Shown: piece by piece, positions 26,254 to 33,958 of the stretch
Position numbering within the stretch: position 1 is the first letter of the stretch
Layout of the letters: the number at the start of each line of letters is the position of its first letter
Assembly: GCA_913041145.1 (NCBI GenBank)
Contig: CAJWHE010000005.1
Span: forward strand, 17,617 to 81,616
Source of the DNA: an uncultured Paracoccaceae bacterium
GTDB lineage: Bacteria; Pseudomonadota; Alphaproteobacteria; Rhodobacterales; Rhodobacteraceae
DNA: 64,000 nucleotides
Reading direction: 5' to 3'
Program-made: the position numbers and the translations under genes
Notes under the pieces: model-generated
What the model was told of the DNA's origin: nothing
What the model saw: the letters and a program-made list of their open reading frames with translations, nothing else
The model's database searches: none

Positions 26254-27060
26254 CTATTTATTAAACCAGTTAGGCGGCCTTTTCTCTAGGAAAGCATTGA
26301 TACCTTCTTGCGTATCTAAAAGGCCCATATTTTCAGCCATAACTTCACCTGTATATTTGTATGCTTCTACTAAAGGCATTTCCATCTGTTTGTAAAAAGC
26401 TTTCTTACCAATTTTAACTGCTGCACTAAGTTTTTGGCTTACGGTTTTAGCAAGATTCATTGTTTCAACAGATAGCTCAACTTCTCTTGAAATACGGTTT
26501 ATTAAGCCCAATTCTTTGGCACGTAGAGCACCAATGAATTCACCTGTTGTTAACATTTCAAAAGCATGTTTTTTTGAAATATTCCTTGTTAATGCTACCA
26601 TTGGGGTTGAACAAAAAAGGCCAATGTTGACTCCATTAACTCCGAATTGAGCTTCTTCTGAGGCAACAGCCATGTCACAAGTTGCTACAAGTTGACATCC
26701 AGCTGCTGTAGCTAATCCGTTTACTTGAGCAATTACTGGTTGAGGCATCATTTGAATTGTTTGCATCATTTTAGAGCAACGATTAAATAGGTCTACCATA
26801 GCGACCTTTCCTCCGTCAGCGTCTGATTTTGATGCCATCATTTCTTTAAGGTCATGACCTGCACAAAAAGCTTTACCATTTCCACGTATTATTACCGTTT
26901 TGATTTCTTTTTTTAAAGATATCTCATCAAAACAGTTCTGAAGTTCTAAAAGCATCGAGTTACTTAGCGCATTAAGTTTGGCAGGGTTGTTCATTGTAAT
27001 TATCTCAATGTTATCCTGACATTCCCGCAAAAGAATTGAGTCTGATGGTGTCCCTTTCAT
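26254..27060 (-). CDS. Enoyl-CoA hydratase/isomerase family protein
   Basis: A 268-residue crotonase-fold protein. The CoA-binding start ITMNNPAKLNALSNSML, the oxyanion-hole segment GKAFCAGHDLKEMMAS and the second glycine region QVNGLATAAGCQLVATCDMA are present. The stretch FGVNGVNIGLFCSTPMVAL lacks the glutamate pair of classical hydratases, and overall it resembles the ECHDC3/YngF-like branch, whose exact reaction is unclear. The C-terminus ends in FLEKRPPNW. It is divergent from a thioesterase gene 53 bases away, an arrangement that may share regulation. Strong AGGAGG ribosome-binding site. Assign as family member only. Confidence 0.88.
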   Translation of the reverse strand: MKGTPSDSILLRECQDNIEIITMNNPAKLNALSNSMLLELQNCFDEISLKKEIKTVIIRGNGKAFCAGHDLKEMMASKSDADGGKVAMVDLFNRCSKMMQTIQMMPQPVIAQVNGLATAAGCQLVATCDMAVASEEAQFGVNGVNIGLFCSTPMVALTRNISKKHAFEMLTTGEFIGALRAKELGLINRISREVELSVETMNLAKTVSQKLSAAVKIGKKAFYKQMEMPLVEAYKYTGEVMAENMGLLDTQEGINAFLEKRPPNWFNK

Positions 27061-27113
27061 TTTTAATTTCCTCCTGATAAGTAGGGTAAACTTAATTTTG
27101 GTTGGAGGGAAGT

Positions 27114-27536
27114 GTGGATTTAAAAATGACTATTCCAGACCTTAATGAATTTATTAAGGTTGAATTCCCACAAATAACTGATGAATTTGTAATACGAGAA
27201 ATCTCTAAAGATAGCGCCGTTTTAGGATTTATGACAAACCAAAAACACTTAAGGCCTGGAGATACAGTTTCAGGGCCTACGATGTTTGCACTGTGTGACG
27301 TTACTTCCTACATCTGTCTGCTAGCTATATTAGGCCCAGTGGCTCAATCAGTTACAACTAATTGCTCTATTGATTTTATGAGGAGGCCAGAAGCGGGACT
27401 ATTAGTTTGTAGAGCCAACGTTTTAAAATTAGGTAAGCGGCTTGCCGTTTTTGATGGACGTATCTATTCTGGAGCAGTTGAAGAGAAGCCGGTTGCTCGT
27501 TTTTCAGTTACTTACGCCATCCAAGTAAATAGCTAA
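27114..27536 (+). CDS. PaaI-family hotdog thioesterase
   Basis: A 140-residue single hotdog-fold protein hydrolysing acyl-CoA or related thioesters. The hotdog helix is GDTVSGPTMFALCDVTSYI and the following strand VTTNCSIDFMRRPEAG is typical of the 4HBT/PaaI family; the C-terminal strands run RLAVFDGRIYSG and PVARFSVTYAI. The GTG at 27114 is chosen since GGAGG lies five bases before it; an in-frame TTG sits within that ribosome-binding site itself and an ATG four codons later is the alternative. It is divergent from the enoyl-CoA hydratase gene, and a 28-bp palindrome begins at its stop codon. Confidence 0.88.
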   Translation: MDLKMTIPDLNEFIKVEFPQITDEFVIREISKDSAVLGFMTNQKHLRPGDTVSGPTMFALCDVTSYICLLAILGPVAQSVTTNCSIDFMRRPEAGLLVCRANVLKLGKRLAVFDGRIYSGAVEEKPVARFSVTYAIQVNS

Positions 27537-27561
27537 TATAGGTATTATAATACCTATATTA
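27534..27561. terminator. 28-bp perfect palindrome at the thioesterase stop codon
   Basis: The 28 bases from 27534 to 27561 equal their own reverse complement; half-sequence TAATATAGGTATTA. It begins with the thioesterase TAA. It could fold as a hairpin ending transcription before rplM, though it is AT-rich and lacks a long T-run; a protein-binding site is the alternative. Confidence 0.4.
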
Positions 27562-27679
27562 TAAATCATTGATAAACATAGATAATATGTAATTTTTGTA
27601 CTTGACTGCGTCTCAAAAAAATAGCAAACAGCTCATAATTATACAATTAAAAATATTAATTTTATTTCGAGGTACAATT

Positions 27680-28141
27680 ATGAAGACCTTTACCGCTAAA
27701 CCTGCGGATATTAATAAGACTTGGATATTAATTGATGCGGAAGGAATTGTTTTGGGACGTTTAGCTTCATTTGTAGCAACACGTCTACGTGGAAAGCATA
27801 AGACTACGTTCACACCTCACATGGACATGGGTGACAATGTTATTATCATAAACGCTGAAAAAATTCAGTTGACTGGAAACAAAAGAGAAAAACCAAATTA
27901 CTGGCATACTGGTCACCCTGGTGGAATAAAGTCCCGTACTAATCAAGATATTCTTGATGGTAAGTTTCCTGAAAGGGTTCTTACGCAGGCTGTGAAAAGA
28001 ATGCTCCCTGGTGGACCATTGTCTCGACAACAGATGACTAATCTTCGTGTTTATGCAGGATCTGAACATCCACATGATGCACAAGCGCCTGAAATTTTAG
28101 ATGTTGCTTCTAGAAACAAAAAAAACACGCGGAGTGAATAA
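27680..28141 (+). CDS. rplM: 50S ribosomal protein L13
   Basis: A 153-residue ribosomal protein. It starts [19 protein letters not shown], continues [20 protein letters not shown], and shows the family signature [14 protein letters not shown] [20 protein letters not shown] followed by [17 protein letters not shown]. The ATG at 27680 is preferred over an in-frame start 28 codons earlier because the extension is not part of any L13 and GAGG stands eight bases before this ATG. Two bases separate it from rpsI, the universal L13-S9 operon. Confidence 0.97.
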   Translation: MKTFTAKPADINKTWILIDAEGIVLGRLASFVATRLRGKHKTTFTPHMDMGDNVIIINAEKIQLTGNKREKPNYWHTGHPGGIKSRTNQDILDGKFPERVLTQAVKRMLPGGPLSRQQMTNLRVYAGSEHPHDAQAPEILDVASRNKKNTRSE

Positions 28142-28143
28142 TA

Positions 28144-28638
28144 ATGGCTGATGAAATTAAAACACTAAATGATTTGGGCGAGGCGGCATCTGCTTTACCA
28201 GTGGTTGCAGAAGAAGTTGTTACCATAGAGCGTGTCGCAGTGCGAGATAACTTAGGTCGTGCATATGCTACAGGAAAAAGAAAAGATGCTGTAGCTAGAG
28301 TTTGGATAAAGCCTGGCTCTGGAAAAGTTGTAGTAAATGGTAAGGAAATGATTAGTTATTTTGCTAGACCTGTTCTGCAAATGATTCTTAGGCAACCATT
28401 TACCGTTGCTGGAGTTGAGGGACAATTTGATGTCACTGCAACTGTTAAAGGTGGTGGATTGTCTGGTCAAGCTGGAGCAGTTAAGCATGGTATTTCAAAG
28501 GCATTGCAACTTTATGATCCTGCTCTAAGGGGGGCCTTAAAAGTGGCAGGCTTCCTGACAAGAGATAGTCGAGTTGTTGAACGTAAGAAATATGGAAAAG
28601 CAAAAGCCCGGAAGAGCTTTCAGTTCTCAAAGCGTTAA
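28144..28638 (+). CDS. rpsI: 30S ribosomal protein S9
   Basis: A 164-residue S9 with the longer N-terminal extension usual in Alphaproteobacteria (about residues 1-38, acidic). The core begins [20 protein letters not shown], contains [20 protein letters not shown] and ends [20 protein letters not shown] with the basic tail SFQFSKR that reaches toward the P-site tRNA. It follows rplM by two bases and is followed by a good intrinsic terminator at 28664-28700. Confidence 0.97.
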   Translation: MADEIKTLNDLGEAASALPVVAEEVVTIERVAVRDNLGRAYATGKRKDAVARVWIKPGSGKVVVNGKEMISYFARPVLQMILRQPFTVAGVEGQFDVTATVKGGGLSGQAGAVKHGISKALQLYDPALRGALKVAGFLTRDSRVVERKKYGKAKARKSFQFSKR

Positions 28639-28663
28639 TACTAGATTTAAAATTTATACAATT

Positions 28664-28700
28664 AAAACAAGTGCTCATTCATTTAAGTGCTTGTTTTTTT
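28664..28700 (+). terminator. Intrinsic terminator of the rplM-rpsI operon
   Basis: Left arm AAAACAAGTGCT (28664-28675) pairs with right arm AGTGCTTGTTTT (28686-28697), with two G-U pairs, and is followed directly by a run of T. Position 26 bases after the rpsI stop fits well. Confidence 0.8.
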
Positions 28701-28916
28701 ATGTTCATAATACGTTGCTTTTTATTTGGTTTATTATAAGAGATTGAGTGTATTACGTTAAAACAGAGATTACGGTCCCTGAAGCGTTAAAATTATACAG
28801 TACTTTAAGTTAATTTAATCTTAAAAAAATAGTTTGCTATTTAAAAACATGCTACTTTTCTAGAAGTACCTTTTTTTAAACGCCTTTATGCTCGTAATGA
28901 GTATCTTTGTGCTAAA

Positions 28917-29636
28917 TTAATTCATCTCAGCCTTATGAGCCTCGACTAATTCCGCCATTGAGTTGAAAACCATGTCATAAGACGGCATTGGGCCAGGATT
29001 CATTGTTGCGCCAAACCCCTCTTGGTCATGCCTCCGGTAAATCCAACAATTTGAAAGCCCGCATTGATTGGCCGGTGCATGATCATGAAACATGCTCTCA
29101 GCAGTGTGAAGGATCTCTGTTTTTGATACCCCAAGGCGTTCAAGGTTTTCAATCATGTAGTCAAAATTAACTTGGGAGGGTTTGTATGAACCAATATCTT
29201 CAGCAGTATAAACAGCATCAAAAACTACATTTAATTTCTTATTTGAATGTACAAAACTTGTGTTGTCGATATTTGAGAGAACAACTAGTGCAAAATGTTG
29301 TTTTAGGTATTGAAGAGCTTCGATGCTGTCTTTGAAAGCAGGCCAGTCTTTAACTGAAGCTCCATAAGTCAAACAGTCACTCCAAGACACCACAACACCC
29401 CATTCTTCAGCTAGACGCTTATACACGACTGCAAGAGTATCGCTATATACCTTTGTGGGAGTATATAGTTGGGTTGTTGACTCGTAATGCGCATGAGCTT
29501 CAAGTATTTCATTCCGAGTAATTCTTCGGCTCATCTTGTCAGTTAGGGTTTTGAGTCCATTAACCATGCCTGTTTCCCAGTCAATAAGAGTTCCATAAAC
29601 ATCAAATGTTAGCACTTTGAAGTCAGTTAATTTCAT
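28917..29636 (-). CDS. HAD-superfamily hydrolase, type II haloacid dehalogenase-like
   Basis: A 239-residue hydrolase of the haloacid dehalogenase type II branch. Motif I with the nucleophilic aspartate is VLTFDVYGTLIDWETG, motif II is LVVLSNIDNTSF, the lysine is in GSYKPSQVNFDYM and the last acidic region is HTAESMFHDHAPANQ followed by a basic IYRRHDQEG loop. L-2-haloacid dehalogenases of this branch release halide from haloacids, but many relatives act on phosphates or unknown substrates. It lies on the same strand as the mtoX group but 390 bases from DUF2182, so a link to it is not shown. GAGGAA precedes the ATG. Confidence 0.88.
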   Translation of the reverse strand: MKLTDFKVLTFDVYGTLIDWETGMVNGLKTLTDKMSRRITRNEILEAHAHYESTTQLYTPTKVYSDTLAVVYKRLAEEWGVVVSWSDCLTYGASVKDWPAFKDSIEALQYLKQHFALVVLSNIDNTSFVHSNKKLNVVFDAVYTAEDIGSYKPSQVNFDYMIENLERLGVSKTEILHTAESMFHDHAPANQCGLSNCWIYRRHDQEGFGATMNPGPMPSYDMVFNSMAELVEAHKAEMN

Positions 29637-29773
29637 TTTTGTTCCTCTTTTTTAAATATGTTATTTACTAGAGCGCTTGCTTTTACTGAGAGTGGAGATA
29701 GGGTGTTATACGATTTTTATTTCTTAAAATGAAAATAGCAAGCTTTGTAGGTCTTACCAAGTATTCGTACCTC

Positions 29774-29968
29774 TTATTTTACTTTAAAAATATTGTTGAT
29801 TTTGCTTCCAAAGCCAAAGGTTTTATCGGCTCTAAACCCTAATTTTCGATCTAGAATAATATCTGCTGCTACGTATGTTGAAAAAGAAAAGGCTAATGTT
29901 AATGAAATAAATAATAAATTAACATTTAGTTTTTTAGATAGGTTGAAGATTGGATAACTTAAGTACAC
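29774..29968 (-). CDS. Small membrane-anchored protein, 64 residues (putative)
   Basis: A short frame downstream of the DUF2182 gene on the same strand. It has one hydrophobic segment, NLLFISLTLAFSFSTYVAAD, and a short C-terminal tail rich in Gly, Phe and Lys (ending FGSKINNIFKVK). The only start options are a GTG or later non-ATG codons, and no ribosome-binding site is evident. It may be the tail gene of the mtoX-ferredoxin-DUF2182 group or simply non-coding. No family recognised. Confidence 0.3.
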   Translation of the reverse strand: MYLSYPIFNLSKKLNVNLLFISLTLAFSFSTYVAADIILDRKLGFRADKTFGFGSKINNIFKVK

Positions 29969-30026
29969 TTAATAATCCATTTTGTTAAAATTTGTTATTT
30001 TCAATTTTGTTTTGTCACATGTTTTC

Positions 30027-30863
30027 TTAGGTAATACTATTTATAATAGGTATTAAAAATAAAAAACTTAAAATATAAAGTACAATTGATGAAGCGATGG
30101 TCGCAGGGCCTTTATGTCCAGAGGTAGTTTCCGCAAGCATAACAATAAGTAAGAAGGCAGTTGCGAGAATATTCATTAACCCAAACGCAAACATAGTCAT
30201 CATCAAAGGGAAGCAACATTTTAAACTTGTTTTCCCAAAGCTGAACCCAGACCTAGCAATTTTAGTGCCACAACAAAGTTTTAAGTCCGTCTCACTTTTT
30301 AAATCTTTTAATTTTTTAAGATTTTTTACTTTGTGATTAGATAATTGATAGGTTGCGACTAGAGCGAGAAGGAGTGCAGCAATAAACTTGTTTGACAGAA
30401 CCATATGTCCATCAAGCGTTCCAGTAGATCTGAGGGCCCATTGAAAGAAAACCATAACTATGCAAAAAATTAGCCATACCAAAATAAACCCAAAGATAAA
30501 TCTTAATGTATTTGTATTGTTTAAAGACCTTTTCTTTAAAACAGCGAAAATGCAGGGAAGCATCATAGCAAAAATCATAGCTACCCACATACTGAAAGCT
30601 TTGAAAAAATCCCAAACTTTCCATAATAATTCTGTAGTAGTGCAAAAGTTTAAAGAGGATTCAAAGCTAAATGGATCATTAAAGAGAAGAAAGTTTATAA
30701 AAGAGAAAATCTCCATCCCTGGACCTGCATCCGCAAAATTACTCAATGAATTAATTGAAACAACTTGAACAATTGAGTATAGCCAACCTATGCTGATCAA
30801 AAAAAATATAAACAACAATGAAATATTATTGTCAGATTTTAATCTGTCAGTTCTTAACGTCAA
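30027..30863 (-). CDS. DUF2182 integral membrane protein
   Basis: A 278-residue inner-membrane protein with about six to seven hydrophobic segments. Two hallmark blocks of DUF2182 are present: MWVAMIFAMMLP (residues 92-103) and KCCFPLMMTMFAFGLMN (215-231), plus ATYQLSNHKVK (170-180) and paired cysteines at 197-198 and 216-217. DUF2182 proteins are predicted metal-binding membrane proteins of unknown function. The start is a TTG overlapping the ferredoxin stop (TTGA), so it is coupled to the ferredoxin gene and, beyond it, to mtoX. The long loop between residues about 60 and 85 is not one I recognise. A role in metal or electron supply to the methanethiol oxidase is an inference from the neighbours. 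Confidence 0.8.
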   Translation of the reverse strand: MTLRTDRLKSDNNISLLFIFFLISIGWLYSIVQVVSINSLSNFADAGPGMEIFSFINFLLFNDPFSFESSLNFCTTTELLWKVWDFFKAFSMWVAMIFAMMLPCIFAVLKKRSLNNTNTLRFIFGFILVWLIFCIVMVFFQWALRSTGTLDGHMVLSNKFIAALLLALVATYQLSNHKVKNLKKLKDLKSETDLKLCCGTKIARSGFSFGKTSLKCCFPLMMTMFAFGLMNILATAFLLIVMLAETTSGHKGPATIASSIVLYILSFLFLIPIINSIT

Positions 30864-31219
30864 CGTGCTTTACCCTTTTCGATTAATTCCTGAGCATTTG
30901 GCATAGAAAATGGATTAACATATAATTTATCGTGAGATTCCACTCCGACATCAAAGACACAATCTTCTTGGGGTCTGGCTACACATAATAACACGTACCC
31001 CTCTTTTGATTGACGTTTATTTAGAGCAGTGCCTTTTGGTTGTTTTACTCTGCCTGATATCATTTTAGCGGCACATGTTATACAACCCCCGTAGCGACAG
31101 GCTATTGGTAGCACGTAGCCACCTTTTTCGACAGCATCTATTACAGGTGTGTCCTGTTCAACAAAGAAGACTTTATTTCCCCTGTTGCGAAAAACCACTT
31201 TGAAAACTTTTTTAGGCAT
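30860..31219 (-). CDS. 2Fe-2S ferredoxin (plant type)
   Basis: A 119-residue electron carrier. The four cluster cysteines are C41, C46 and C49 in ACRYGGCITCAAKM and C79 in YVLLCVARP, the CX4CX2C...C pattern of plant-type [2Fe-2S] ferredoxins and oxygenase-reductase domains. No signal peptide, so cytoplasmic. It lies between mtoX (38 bases upstream) and the DUF2182 gene (four-base overlap). A GC-rich hairpin fills the gap from mtoX, and no conventional ribosome-binding site is seen before its ATG. Likely an electron acceptor or donor for a partner in this unit; its partner is not proven. Confidence 0.88.
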   Translation of the reverse strand: MPKKVFKVVFRNRGNKVFFVEQDTPVIDAVEKGGYVLPIACRYGGCITCAAKMISGRVKQPKGTALNKRQSKEGYVLLCVARPQEDCVFDVGVESHDKLYVNPFSMPNAQELIEKGKAR

Positions 31220-31228
31220 ATTTAGAAT

Positions 31229-31255
31229 AGAAGGGGGGCATAAATCCCCCCTTCT
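31229..31255. other. GC-rich intercistronic hairpin between mtoX and the ferredoxin gene
   Basis: AGAAGGGGGG (31229-31238) and CCCCCCTTCT (31246-31255) form a perfect 10-bp stem with a 7-base loop. In the mtoX direction it is not followed by a run of U, so it looks like an mRNA-stabilising or partial attenuating element. On the other strand it is followed by TTTTTAAA and would act as a terminator for rightward transcription. Confidence 0.7.
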
Positions 31256-31257
31256 TT

Positions 31258-32625
31258 TTAAACCCAGATGTCAGATGAGCAGTCACCGCCCGGATATCGA
31301 GTTTCATGCGCTCGAGCTGGCCCATTTGGCTCTTTACCAAAGTCTATCATAAAGTCTTCACGTATTTTCATGCCACCATTTTCAGGGTCACAATCAACGA
31401 TAAGCATCATACCGCCATTCTCTTTCATGCCTGGATAAAATTGGTTATCCCATGTAGAGAAAAGTGATGTAGTTACAAATAGGCGTTTACCATCTAGTGA
31501 AAGTTGTATCATTTGTGGGGCGCCATCCACTGCTCGACCATTTACTTCGTCGGCTTTTCCGAGCATTCCCCCTAACCAAACTTGACCAGTAAGTTTAGGA
31601 TTTGAAGGATCTGATATATCATATTGACGAAGATCTCCGTGTAACCAATTTGAGAAATATAGATACTTATCATCCATAGAAACGAGAATATCAGTGATTA
31701 GTCCAGGCATTGGAACTGGTAAAATCCCATTATCAATTGATTCAACGTCTATTACTTTTTCAATTTGGAGCTCTCCAGCATCGTCTTTGTACCAATGAAA
31801 GATATTTGAGCTCAATGTTGCACCAACAAATCCATGGGTTGAGTCCGGGTTGTGGAGAAAGCGAGCCTCAAGGGGGATCATGCCTTCTTCACCTAAATCA
31901 ATTGATTTTTCAATTGACTTGTTTTTGAAGTCCCAGAAATGAATATGTCTTCCATAATTTCCTTTTCCAACATCTTCTAAGTCAAAACCCGGCATAAACG
32001 TGTTCGGTGCTGCCCATTCCGTCGAAATCATCATATTGTGGCGGGGCTGATACCAAAAATCGTAGCTAAAATTCATGCCTGTGGTGTCAGTCTCCCAACG
32101 CCCCATAATCTCAAAATCCTTATTTAAATGTAAATAACCCCCTGGAGCATTACCATCTGCATCTCCAAGCATTGAAACTATAATGTCTGCTCCCAGGCAG
32201 TGAACGGTATGTGGAGCTGAGAGATTAGTTTTAGCTTTTATTTCTTCTCCATCTACTGTCTTGTAAAGAGTGGGTGCTCGTGGGTCTGTAGCAGTATCTA
32301 CTATATAAAAATTTGACGTCCTAACACCGGGTATAATTAAGTATTTACGTTCCATATCACCATCGCTATTGCATGATGAACATGCGTTCCATCCCATGTG
32401 ATGGAGCTCATCGCCAGCACTTCCCATTTCTGTACGATGAATTACTTCTCCATAAGTCGAGCTCGTTTCATCGACATCTACAGTAGCTAGGTAATCGGGT
32501 TTTTCGATTCCTGTACCAGTGTAAATACAAATAGTGTAAACAACTTTCTCTCGTGGAGCTTTAATAGCATCCTGTGGCGATGCGTAACCGGGGCCCGCAC
32601 AACAAACTTCATTTTCTGTAGACAT
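31258..32625 (-). CDS. mtoX: Methanethiol oxidase (SELENBP1/SBP56 family)
   Basis: A 455-residue beta-propeller protein of the selenium-binding protein 56 family, whose bacterial and human members oxidise methanethiol to formaldehyde, hydrogen sulfide and hydrogen peroxide. Resemblance to human SELENBP1 is visible end to end: CCAGPGYASPQDAIKAPRE, GDELHHMGWNACSSC (H75, H76, C82, C85), DFWYQPRHNMMISTEWAAPN, RFLHNPDSTHGFVGA, YFSNWLHGDLRQYDISDP, PQMIQLSLDGKRLFVTTSL and the ending HETRYPGGDCSSDIWV. The conserved histidines are candidate copper ligands. There is no signal peptide, unlike the periplasmic Hyphomicrobium enzyme, so this one should be cytoplasmic. GGGAGAG precedes the ATG. First gene of a leftward unit with ferredoxin and DUF2182; divergent from formaldehyde and sulfide oxidation genes. 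Confidence 0.93.
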   Translation of the reverse strand: MSTENEVCCAGPGYASPQDAIKAPREKVVYTICIYTGTGIEKPDYLATVDVDETSSTYGEVIHRTEMGSAGDELHHMGWNACSSCNSDGDMERKYLIIPGVRTSNFYIVDTATDPRAPTLYKTVDGEEIKAKTNLSAPHTVHCLGADIIVSMLGDADGNAPGGYLHLNKDFEIMGRWETDTTGMNFSYDFWYQPRHNMMISTEWAAPNTFMPGFDLEDVGKGNYGRHIHFWDFKNKSIEKSIDLGEEGMIPLEARFLHNPDSTHGFVGATLSSNIFHWYKDDAGELQIEKVIDVESIDNGILPVPMPGLITDILVSMDDKYLYFSNWLHGDLRQYDISDPSNPKLTGQVWLGGMLGKADEVNGRAVDGAPQMIQLSLDGKRLFVTTSLFSTWDNQFYPGMKENGGMMLIVDCDPENGGMKIREDFMIDFGKEPNGPARAHETRYPGGDCSSDIWV

Positions 32626-32845
32626 TTTTCTCTCCCTATAAATACAGAACTAACTTTGACGTGTATTAATCTCAGTACAAACGATTAAAATATAAAGTAT
32701 AGATAAAATTATATTAATCCATGTTTAATTAAATAGAATGTATTTATAGTTTTGAGAATTATTTTGTGAACATCAGACTAGATTATCTTGCCATTTATTA
32801 GAAGTGGTGTTTAAGTTTATCGATTATCAGTTTGGGAGATTAGTA

Positions 32846-33958
32846 ATGAGAACTCGTGCAGCGGTAGCTTTGGAAGCAGGTAAACCTCTTGAAGTCATGG
32901 AGGTAAATCTTGAAGGGCCAAAGTATGGTGAGGTTTTAGTAGAAATAAAAGCTACTGGGATATGTCATACAGATGAATTTACTCTATCTGGCGCAGATCC
33001 AGAAGGTCTTTTTCCTGCAATACTCGGACATGAAGGAGCTGGTGTTGTTGTAGAGGTTGGCCCTGGGGTTAAATCCCTTGAGGTGGGTGATCACGTTATT
33101 CCCCTTTATACCGCGGAATGTCGTGAGTGCGAATATTGTCTAAATCCAAAGACAAATTTGTGCCAAGCAATTCGAACCACTCAAGGGCAAGGTGTTATGC
33201 CAGACGGAACCAGCAGGTTTACTATGTTGAATGGAACACCAATATTACACTATATGGGGTGTTCTACATTTTCCAATCATACAGTGCTACCAGAAATTGC
33301 GTTGGCTAAGGTTAGAAAAGACGCTCCATTTGATAAAATTTGTTATATTGGGTGCGGTGTTACTACAGGTATAGGAGCAGTTATAAATACTGCAAAAGTA
33401 GAAATTGGTTCTACATCAATTGTTTTTGGACTTGGTGGAATTGGACTTAACGTGGTTCAAGGACTAAGACTTGCAGGTGCTGATCAAATTGTTGGTGTTG
33501 ATATAAACGATAGTAAAGTTGATATGGCTTCGCAGTTTGGTATGACTGATTTTGTTAACCCCTCAAAAGTTGATGGTGACCTAGTGGCACATCTTGTTGA
33601 ATTAACTAATGGCGGTGGGGATTATACTTTTGATGCTACCGGTAACGTTAGCGTGATGCGTACTGCTTTAGAAAGTGCTCATAAAGGTTGGGGCGAAAGT
33701 GTTATAATCGGAGTTGCGCCAGCTGGAGCAGAAATTTCAACTAGACCTTTTCAGCTTGTTACGGGAAGGGTATGGCGTGGAACTGCCTTTGGTGGTGCTA
33801 GAGGAAGGACAGATGTCCCAAAAATTGTTGACTGGTATATGGATGGGAAAATTGAAATTGACCCTATGATTACGCATAAGCTATCTCTTGATGATATCAA
33901 TAAAGGTTTTGATCTAATGCATGAAGGAAAATCAATTCGTGCTGTGGTGGAGTATTAA
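32846..33958 (+). CDS. adhI: S-(hydroxymethyl)glutathione dehydrogenase / class III alcohol dehydrogenase
   Basis: A 370-residue zinc alcohol dehydrogenase that oxidises the formaldehyde-glutathione adduct to S-formylglutathione. Catalytic zinc residues are in [19 protein letters not shown] and GHEGAGVV; the four structural-zinc cysteines are in [15 protein letters not shown]; the NAD fold is [30 protein letters not shown] and [18 protein letters not shown] are class III features. The ATG at 32846 is chosen over an in-frame start 14 codons earlier because GGAG lies seven bases before it and the family begins MRTRAAVA. Head of a rightward unit with persulfide dioxygenase and fghA; it shares a 220-bp divergent promoter region with mtoX, which produces formaldehyde. 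Confidence 0.95.
   Translation: MRTRAAVALEAGKPLEVMEVNLEGPKYGEVLVEIKATGICHTDEFTLSGADPEGLFPAILGHEGAGVVVEVGPGVKSLEVGDHVIPLYTAECRECEYCLNPKTNLCQAIRTTQGQGVMPDGTSRFTMLNGTPILHYMGCSTFSNHTVLPEIALAKVRKDAPFDKICYIGCGVTTGIGAVINTAKVEIGSTSIVFGLGGIGLNVVQGLRLAGADQIVGVDINDSKVDMASQFGMTDFVNPSKVDGDLVAHLVELTNGGGDYTFDATGNVSVMRTALESAHKGWGESVIIGVAPAGAEISTRPFQLVTGRVWRGTAFGGARGRTDVPKIVDWYMDGKIEIDPMITHKLSLDDINKGFDLMHEGKSIRAVVEY

Noticed and set aside
27596..27679. N-terminal extension of L13
   Set aside because: In-frame but hydrophobic/Lys-rich and absent from L13 proteins; the ATG at 27680 has its own GAGG.
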